Source: an uncultured Bacillota bacterium (GTDB lineage Bacteria > Bacillota > Clostridia > Christensenellales > UBA1242). Taken from it: a DNA stretch of 11,233 nt. Within the stretch, counting starts at the first letter, position 1. Every line of letters starts with the position of its first letter. The notes below the pieces were generated by a model. It was not told the origin of the DNA. It saw nothing but the letters and a program-made list of their open reading frames with translations, and made no database searches. The position numbers and the translations under genes are program-made. Below, piece by piece: positions 7,405 to 11,233 of the stretch. The DNA lies in NCBI GenBank assembly GCA_945947685.1, contig CAMEYT010000003.1:1-11233 (forward strand), written 5' to 3'.

Positions 7405-7442
7405 AAAAACATATTAGAATTTTCTTTCTAATATGTTTTTTT
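7405..7442 (+). terminator. Strong intrinsic terminator after rny
   Basis: A perfect 10-bp stem (CATATTAGAA 7410-7419, TTCTAATATG 7426-7435) with a six-base loop is extended by five A-T pairs (7405-7409 with 7436-7440) and ends in seven T residues. It begins six bases after the rny stop. The following membrane-protein gene therefore needs its own promoter. Confidence 0.9.
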
Positions 7443-7539
7443 AATAAAATGAAATCAATTAGAATAAATATGTTATATGATAAATTTTTTTATTACAAAT
7501 TTTTCCGCACATATAGATTAGGCAATTTTCTTAATTCCA

Positions 7540-8040
7540 ATGATTCCGACCTTAGAATGCAGAATCTCTATTCCTTTTGGTTTTTCATTTTCTAATTTTA
7601 ATGCAATGAGAATATTATTTTTATCTTTTCTTGGCAGCATTACTCCCAGCATTTTTATTATTTTGATTACAAAATTAATTAAATCGAGGGTTTCAAAAAT
7701 AAATATTTATTCACAATTAATAAAGAAATATGAAAAGAAAATCAAAAAATTAAATGAAAAAAATTCTCTTTTAAAAAAGCTGGGCTATCTATTTACATTT
7801 GTTGCAATTCCTCTTCCGTTAACAGGAGTATGGTCGGGAAGTCTTATTGCTGGTTTAACTGATTTACCAACATACCCATCATTTTTAGCAATATCATTGG
7901 GTAGTCTAGTAGCGTCCTCTATAATGCTAATTTGTAGTCAATTCTTTGGTTCTTCTGTAATTTATTTGCTTTTTATATCATTAATAATGATTTTAATTGT
8001 AGGCTTAATTACTTTAATAAAAAAAATAAAGAGAAAATAA
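7540..8040 (+). CDS. Small multidrug export (Sm_multidrug_ex) family membrane protein; N-terminus interrupted, possible pseudogene
   Basis: This is a small integral membrane protein of the family called putative small multidrug export protein; its true substrate is not established. Family motifs are MIPTLECRISIPFG (family pattern MlP-x-x-E-x-R-x-x-IP) and AIPLPLTGVWSGSLIAG (89-105). Hydrophobic segments lie at about 24-46, 80-107, 113-133 and 138-161, with a lysine-rich segment at 62-80. The visible ATG at 7540 starts in the middle of the first conserved hydrophobic block and has no ribosome site. Upstream in the same frame an ATG at 7477 reads MINFFITNFSAHID, then a TAG at 7519-7521, then AIFLIP joining the body. 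That looks like the expected N-terminus broken by one nonsense codon. Either the gene is newly inactivated, or it uses a non-standard start, or the base is an error. The rest of the frame is intact, so decay would be recent. Confidence 0.6.
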   Translation: MIPTLECRISIPFGFSFSNFNAMRILFLSFLGSITPSIFIILITKLIKSRVSKINIYSQLIKKYEKKIKKLNEKNSLLKKLGYLFTFVAIPLPLTGVWSGSLIAGLTDLPTYPSFLAISLGSLVASSIMLICSQFFGSSVIYLLFISLIMILIVGLITLIKKIKRK

Positions 8041-8052
8041 ATTCTCTTTATT
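8019..8052 (-). terminator. Terminator between convergent genes, best for the minus strand
   Basis: An 11-bp perfect stem (AATAAAGAGAA 8025-8035, TTCTCTTTATT 8042-8052) with a six-base loop. Read on the minus strand it is followed by eight T residues (A-run 8019-8026), 32 bases after the stop of the PadR-like gene. The stop codon of the plus-strand membrane protein lies inside the loop. The plus-strand T-run (TTATTTACATTTT) is weaker, so it may work in both directions with unequal strength. Confidence 0.75.
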
Positions 8053-8084
8053 ATTTACATTTTCAATATCAGCATTGATGGCAC

Positions 8085-9887
8085 TTAGCTGTTCCTGAGC
8101 ATAATATAATGCCTAATAATAAATATTATTAAAATTATTGAAATTGGGAGGAATAGAGTAGTTGAACAAGCAGGAATATTATTTATCGACATACCACATG
8201 CCAGGTTCAAACAAAATACTATTACAGATAAAATAACTGCGCTTCCAATTACTACAACAAAATTAAATAATGGTCTTGGGACTTTGCTAGGGACCTTTTT
8301 AAACATATATAATCTTACCAAAACATAAATGAAATATAGTATAGGGAAGAGATAATACATAAAGTTTGTATTTGTGTTTGTTAATCCTAATTTGCTAAAT
8401 AGTAGATAGAGCAATCCGCAGCAAACTGACATAAATCCAAAAATTATCAACTCAACAATAAAATTTATTTTATTTGTGTTATGTAAAGTTCTTTTTCCTG
8501 TCCTTTTAAATACTTTAAAGGATATATTCTGATTTTCATAGTATTCTTTTAAATCATCATAATTATCAAAATCTTCATTTAAATTCTTAGTTGTTACATT
8601 TTCTACAGGTTTTTCAATTTGGCTCTTTAAATATAAATTCTCAAGTCTTGCTTTTACATCCGAACAATTTGGGTCAATATTTGTATCTCTCTTTGGAGCG
8701 GGGAGAACAGTTTCTTGTTGAGTGTTTAAGAAAGTAAATTTTGGTGGTTCAAATTTTCTAGAAGGGATTACATAATCCACTCTATCTGTTATAAATTTCC
8801 CGTCATCTGTAAGAGTTTTTTCTTTATCAATATTTAGTTTTATTTCTTCCTTTTCTTCTTCTTTTTCAATCTTTCTGGTATCTTGTCTATTCAATAAATC
8901 TAAGTTTATTTCTTCATAATTGCCTTGTCTAGTTTGTAATAAAGCTTGCTTCAATTCAGATATATTCTCAGCTTTTTTCTCTCTTTCACGCTCCATTTCA
9001 ATAGGGGTAGAACTATTTACAACCATTTCAATTTGATTTTCAGAGAAACTTCTTCTCTTTTTATATTTATTATAGTCCATAGTTACATTAAATAATTTTT
9101 TATTATATTCGCTTGTTTGGCTGTTTTCTTGTATATAATTTTCATCTTTAGGTAAGAATACTGCGTCATTTTTAACGGTTTGAATCTTTTCTTCTCCATT
9201 TAATATAGATTGCTGCATTCCAATAACATTATTTTCAGATATATCTTCTATAATATTGCTTTCTTCTTTATTCTCTACCTTTAAATCTTCTGTTTCTGTT
9301 ATATTATTTTTAAATAAACTTTCTTCATCTCTGGATATTACTTCATCATCTTCACTAACAATAGGTGAGTGCGTAGGGATTAAATCAACTTCCTCAGCTT
9401 CAGCATTTTCATTAGAAACAATTTTTACATCTATTTTTTCATTATCTTCAGAGTTTTCATATTCAATTTTATCTTCGTCAGGAATTTCAGCGAAGAAATC
9501 ATCATAGTCTTCGAAATTCTCTTTTACAACTGATGTTTCTATTTTTTCTTCATTATTGGTCTTACTTTCTATATTTTGCTCATTTGGAATAATATTTTCT
9601 TCAGAATTTTCGAATATTTCCTTTAATTTAGCAAGTTCTTTTCTTCCGGCTTCTGTAATACTCGAATAAGCACATTTAGGCCCTTTAGTACTTTCTTTTA
9701 AATAACTTGATATATATTTTAATTCTTTCATTCTGTTAATGTTAGAGTAGAGGCTAGGTAATTTTATCTCAATACCAGAACGTTCTTTTATTTTTTCAAT
9801 TAATTCTAATCCATACATATCTTTTTCTTCAAGACAACTTAAAATTAAATATGATAATTGTCCTTTTGCTAATACCGCAGCAGCCAT
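8085..9887 (-). CDS. PadR-like winged-helix protein with long disordered linker and four C-terminal membrane helices
   Basis: This 600-residue protein has an unusual architecture for a PadR-type regulator. Residues 1-95 are a PadR winged helix: LSYLILSCLEEKDMYGLELI is the typical first helix pair, and SLYSNINRMKELKYISSY is the recognition helix and wing entry. PadR regulators are usually 100-200 residues and soluble. Here residues about 96-470 form a low-complexity, Glu/Asn/Ser-rich, probably disordered linker. Four hydrophobic helices follow at about 474-498, 507-528, 541-563 and 575-593. A cytoplasmic DNA-binding head tethered to the membrane is the simplest reading, so it may transduce a membrane signal to transcription; target genes are unknown. 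The start has AAGGAG nine bases upstream (9897-9902) and a strong promoter. The linker repeats a motif, FEDYDD (125-130) and FDNYDD (440-445). I know of no name for this gene; the function is not established. Confidence 0.75.
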   Translation of the reverse strand: MAAAVLAKGQLSYLILSCLEEKDMYGLELIEKIKERSGIEIKLPSLYSNINRMKELKYISSYLKESTKGPKCAYSSITEAGRKELAKLKEIFENSEENIIPNEQNIESKTNNEEKIETSVVKENFEDYDDFFAEIPDEDKIEYENSEDNEKIDVKIVSNENAEAEEVDLIPTHSPIVSEDDEVISRDEESLFKNNITETEDLKVENKEESNIIEDISENNVIGMQQSILNGEEKIQTVKNDAVFLPKDENYIQENSQTSEYNKKLFNVTMDYNKYKKRRSFSENQIEMVVNSSTPIEMEREREKKAENISELKQALLQTRQGNYEEINLDLLNRQDTRKIEKEEEKEEIKLNIDKEKTLTDDGKFITDRVDYVIPSRKFEPPKFTFLNTQQETVLPAPKRDTNIDPNCSDVKARLENLYLKSQIEKPVENVTTKNLNEDFDNYDDLKEYYENQNISFKVFKRTGKRTLHNTNKINFIVELIIFGFMSVCCGLLYLLFSKLGLTNTNTNFMYYLFPILYFIYVLVRLYMFKKVPSKVPRPLFNFVVVIGSAVILSVIVFCLNLACGMSINNIPACSTTLFLPISIILIIFIIRHYIMLRNS

Positions 9888-9903
9888 AGATATATTCTCC
9901 TTC

Positions 9904-9915
9904 CTAGATTTCTAG
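9904..9915. repeat. CTAGA-TT-TCTAG inverted repeat just after the padR-like transcription start
   Basis: Five-base arms CTAGA (9904-9908) and TCTAG (9911-9915) with a two-base spacer lie between the predicted transcription start (about 9917) and the ribosome site of the PadR-like gene. Bound protein there would block transcription, so it is a candidate operator, for instance for autorepression. It does not match the ATGT/ACAT spacing known for PadR operators. Confidence 0.3.
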
Positions 9916-9923
9916 ATACTATG

Positions 9924-9952
9924 ATTATATATAATAATAAAAAAATAGTCAA
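9924..9952 (-). promoter_or_regulatory. Sigma-A promoter of the PadR-like gene
   Basis: On the minus strand, -35 TTGACT (9952-9947), a 17-bp spacer and -10 TATAAT (9929-9924). The start should be near 9917, giving a leader of about 30 bases that contains the AAGGAG ribosome site. Confidence 0.85.
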
Positions 9953-9968
9953 CTTTTTTAAATAGATT

Positions 9969-10008
9969 TGACAAAAAATATCAATAAATTAGTGGTGTTA
10001 TGACAAAA
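9969..10008 (+). repeat. Direct TGACAAAA repeats between the divergent genes
   Basis: TGACAAAA occurs at 9969-9976 and again at 10001-10008, 32 bp apart (close to three helical turns), in the 210-bp divergent intergenic region. The first lies just upstream of the PadR-like promoter -35. They might be regulator sites; this is weak on its own. Confidence 0.25.
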
Positions 10009-10038
10009 TGACTACAATATATTGATTTTAAAAATATC

Positions 10039-10056
10039 TTTAAATAATTATTTAAA
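10039..10056. repeat. 18-bp perfect A/T palindrome upstream of the ygjP-like promoter
   Basis: TTTAAATAATTATTTAAA is fully self-complementary and ends five bases before the proposed -35 of the metallopeptidase gene. It could be an UP-like element or binding site. A purely A/T palindrome in such AT-rich DNA may also be chance. Confidence 0.3.
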
Positions 10057-10060
10057 AAAT

Positions 10061-10089
10061 TTGTGTTTTTATAAAGATTATGATAGACT
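10061..10089 (+). promoter_or_regulatory. Probable promoter of the YgjP-like gene (leaderless transcript predicted)
   Basis: TTGTGT (10061-10066), a 17-bp spacer and TAGACT (10084-10089) predict a start at about 10096-10098, on the ATG itself. The layout mirrors the ruvC promoter: TAGACTAAA here, TAAACTAAA there, each followed within 4-6 bases by ATG. An alternative -10 TATGAT (10079-10084) has no well-spaced -35. Confidence 0.45.
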
Positions 10090-10097
10090 AAAGCAGT

Positions 10098-10697
10098 ATG
10101 GAATTAATAAGACAAAATAGAAAAACGATAGTTATAACTGTAAACGAAAATGGGGAAGTTATCATAAAAGCTCCATATTTTATTCCTGATTCAAAAATTT
10201 ATTCATTTTTAAATGAAAAACAATCTTGGATTTTTAAGCAGCAACAAAAAATTAGAAATAGAATAAATGTAATTAATTCATATGATTTTGTCAATTATGT
10301 CTATGTAAATGGGCAAAAATATGATTGGAAAGAGGTAAAACAGGGGAAAAGAAAGAGTAAAGCTACATTTTACACCCAAGAATTTAATAAAAATGTGATA
10401 AAAAGGGCAGAAAAGTGGGGGATTCTGTTCGAAAAGAAGATTTTATTTAAATTATGTAATTCTAAATGCATTTGGGGTAGTTGTAATGCAAAAAATATTA
10501 TAAAATTGAACTGGAAGATGATTTTACTTCCAATTGAATTACAAGATTATATCATCGTTCACGAATTATGTCATACAAAGCAATTAAATCATTCTACAAA
10601 ATTTTGGGAGGAGGTTGCACATCTTTTACCAAATTATAAAATATTAAGAAATAAATTGAAAGAATATTCATTTTTATTAAAAACTGATGTATTATAA
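10098..10697 (+). CDS. YgjP-like (DUF45) zinc metallopeptidase-domain protein
   Basis: This is a 199-residue soluble protein of the YgjP/DUF45 family (COG1451), related to gluzincin-type zinc peptidases. The active-site block is HELCH at 155-159 (two zinc-binding histidines and the catalytic glutamate), followed by LNHSTKFWEEV, whose H165 is the expected third zinc ligand. Upstream lie WGSC (126-129) and LNWKMILLP (137-145), both family hallmarks. The N-terminal beta-rich part (VITVNENGEVIIKAPYFIP) also fits. Its substrate is unknown. The family is often found beside type I restriction genes, and here it sits near a nucleotidyltransferase-like fragment, so an accessory or defence setting is possible. 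The ATG at 10098 is at the family's usual start but lacks a ribosome site; the promoter geometry predicts a leaderless message. No terminator with a T-run follows directly. Confidence 0.88.
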   Translation: MELIRQNRKTIVITVNENGEVIIKAPYFIPDSKIYSFLNEKQSWIFKQQQKIRNRINVINSYDFVNYVYVNGQKYDWKEVKQGKRKSKATFYTQEFNKNVIKRAEKWGILFEKKILFKLCNSKCIWGSCNAKNIIKLNWKMILLPIELQDYIIVHELCHTKQLNHSTKFWEEVAHLLPNYKILRNKLKEYSFLLKTDVL

Positions 10698-10770
10698 TGT
10701 CCAGATTTAATAATATTTTAGTAAAAGTTTAGGGAATAATTATAAAAAATTTGTTTTTTAAAGCAGTTAT

Positions 10771-10804
10771 ATCTATTCGTAAAACACAAGTTTTACGAAT
10801 AGAT
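10771..10804. repeat. Perfect 15-bp inverted repeat with 4-base loop
   Basis: ATCTATTCGTAAAAC (10771-10785) and its exact reverse complement (10790-10804) flank the loop ACAA. It lies 73 bases after the ygjP-like stop. As RNA it would make a very stable hairpin, but no T-run follows, so it is not a standard intrinsic terminator. It could be a processed 3' end structure, a protein or recombinase site, or the remnant of a small mobile element. Nothing else in the window repeats it. Confidence 0.8.
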
Positions 10805-10829
10805 GACAATAATATCCCGTTTTATAATA

Positions 10830-10872
10830 AGTATTATGTTATATTTTTATAATAATTCTTTTTCATAATACT
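10830..10872. repeat. 9-bp inverted repeat in the right-hand intergenic region
   Basis: AGTATTATG (10830-10838) and CATAATACT (10864-10872) are exact reverse complements separated by 25 AT-rich bases. It is a possible structured region or site between convergent genes; no function can be assigned. Confidence 0.3.
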
Positions 10873-10921
10873 GAAACAAAATATATGTTTATTATAAATC
10901 TATTTTATTAAATAACAAAAT

Positions 10922-10948
10922 AAAAAGCCACTATTATGTAGCTCTTTT
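10922..10948 (-). terminator. Terminator for the right-edge minus-strand gene
   Basis: On the minus strand AGCTAC (10943-10938), loop ATAATA and GTGGCT (10931-10926, one U-G wobble) form a 6-bp stem flanked by A and T runs, ending in TTTTTA. It begins nine bases after the stop of the minus-strand coding fragment. The plus strand also has a T-rich tail (CTTTTATTTATTTTT), so it may work both ways. Confidence 0.7.
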
Positions 10949-10956
10949 ATTTATTT

Positions 10957-11233
10957 TTAAATATTCTTTATAAATTTACTAAACAAAATTATTGAATTCT
11001 TTGTCAATGGCGATTTAAATAATTTTAATGATTTATCTTCTGTTGTAACAAAATCCTCCATATTTGCCATATTTAAATAATTTATTATATTTACTGTTAT
11101 TTGATATAAATCATTTCCTTGATATATCTGATCTGGAACGTTATATAATAAACTTTCTAGAAAGAATTGACTAGGAATTTCTTTAGTGATATTTTTAAAT
11201 AAAGTATTGAAGATTTTTAATTCTTTTAGAAAA
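10957..11233 (-). CDS. C-terminal fragment of a probable nucleotidyltransferase (CD-NTase-like), 5' end outside window
   Basis: The minus strand stays open from the window edge to a TAA at 10957-10959, giving 91 residues with no in-window start; the gene begins to the right. The fragment reads FLKELKIFNTLF, then IPSQFFLESLLYNVPDQIY, then a run of short helices to the C-terminus KFIKNI. The pattern IPS-x-x-x-E-x-L-x-YNVP recalls the C-terminal helical part of bacterial nucleotidyltransferases, including cGAS/DncV-like nucleotidyltransferases of CBASS-type anti-phage systems. This recognition is from memory of the motif, not a search, and the catalytic N-terminal part is not visible, so the role stays uncertain. 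A fitting terminator nine bases downstream (10922-10948) supports a real gene. It converges on the YgjP-like peptidase gene across 259 bases of AT-rich DNA. Confidence 0.5.
   Translation of the reverse strand, partial: FLKELKIFNTLFKNITKEIPSQFFLESLLYNVPDQIYQGNDLYQITVNIINYLNMANMEDFVTTEDKSLKLFKSPLTKNSIILFSKFIKNI

Noticed and set aside
7519..7521. TAG read as an amino acid (pyrrolysine or reassigned codon)
   Set aside because: Other genes in the window end in TAG, and this is a single event in a non-methylamine gene; a mutation or start misplacement is simpler.
7470..7539. Open frame from ATG 7470 in a different frame from the membrane protein
   Set aside because: It yields a short unconvincing peptide, has no ribosome site, and runs out of frame into the conserved membrane-protein sequence.
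9256..9507. An 83-codon plus-strand open frame opposite the PadR-like linker
   Set aside because: Its Ser-rich composition is the complement of the Glu-rich linker codons; it is a shadow.
9888..10097. Canonical PadR operator (ATGT and ACAT half-sites)
   Set aside because: No properly spaced ATGT/ACAT pair was found in the intergenic region.
10744..10759. AAAAAA/TTTTTT hairpin after the ygjP-like gene as a terminator
   Set aside because: The stem is six A-T pairs with no GC and is expected by chance in this composition.
10771..10804. CRISPR repeat, because one arm begins GTTTTA and the other ends AAAAC
   Set aside because: It occurs once, has no spacer-repeat series, and no cas genes are in the window.

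Overview
The window is AT-rich DNA with the gene content of a low-GC Gram-positive bacterium, most probably a member of the Clostridia. The evidence is strong AGGAGG-type ribosome sites, consensus sigma-A promoters, RNase Y, and the order yebC-ruvC-ruvA-ruvB-queA-tgt. The presence of RuvC argues against Bacilli, which usually use RecU instead. Genes often linked to this cluster in relatives (spoIID, and yajC-secDF after tgt) are absent here, which would suit a compact, perhaps uncultivated gut clostridium. That placement is inference.

Bases 1-1185 hold the 3' end of a SpoU/TrmH-type rRNA methyltransferase gene and yebC, closed by an intrinsic terminator. Bases 1302-5704 form a co-directional run: ruvC, ruvA, ruvB (Holliday junction processing), then queA and tgt (queuosine tRNA modification). 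ruvA, ruvB and queA are tightly coupled by overlaps or shared Shine-Dalgarno/stop codons. Bases 5732-7442 are a monocistronic rny (RNase Y) unit with a perfect promoter, a predicted 5'-terminal mRNA hairpin and a strong terminator.

Bases 7477-8040 hold a small-multidrug-export family membrane protein whose N-terminus seems to be cut by an in-frame TAG. On the minus strand, 8085-9887 is a large, apparently membrane-anchored PadR-type protein: an N-terminal winged helix, a linker of roughly 370 residues and four C-terminal membrane helices. Divergent from it, 10098-10697 encodes a YgjP-like zinc metallopeptidase. The right edge (10957-11233, minus) carries an easily missed coding fragment with no start codon in the window. 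It resembles the C-terminus of nucleotidyltransferases of the kind found in CD-NTase/CBASS-like defence genes. Between these last two genes lies a perfect 15-bp inverted repeat.

The points most worth a second look are the putative leaderless transcripts of ruvC and ygjP, the 5' hairpin and possible second start on rny, the amber-interrupted membrane protein, the membrane-tethered PadR protein, and the right-hand accessory region (YgjP peptidase, perfect palindrome, nucleotidyltransferase-like fragment).
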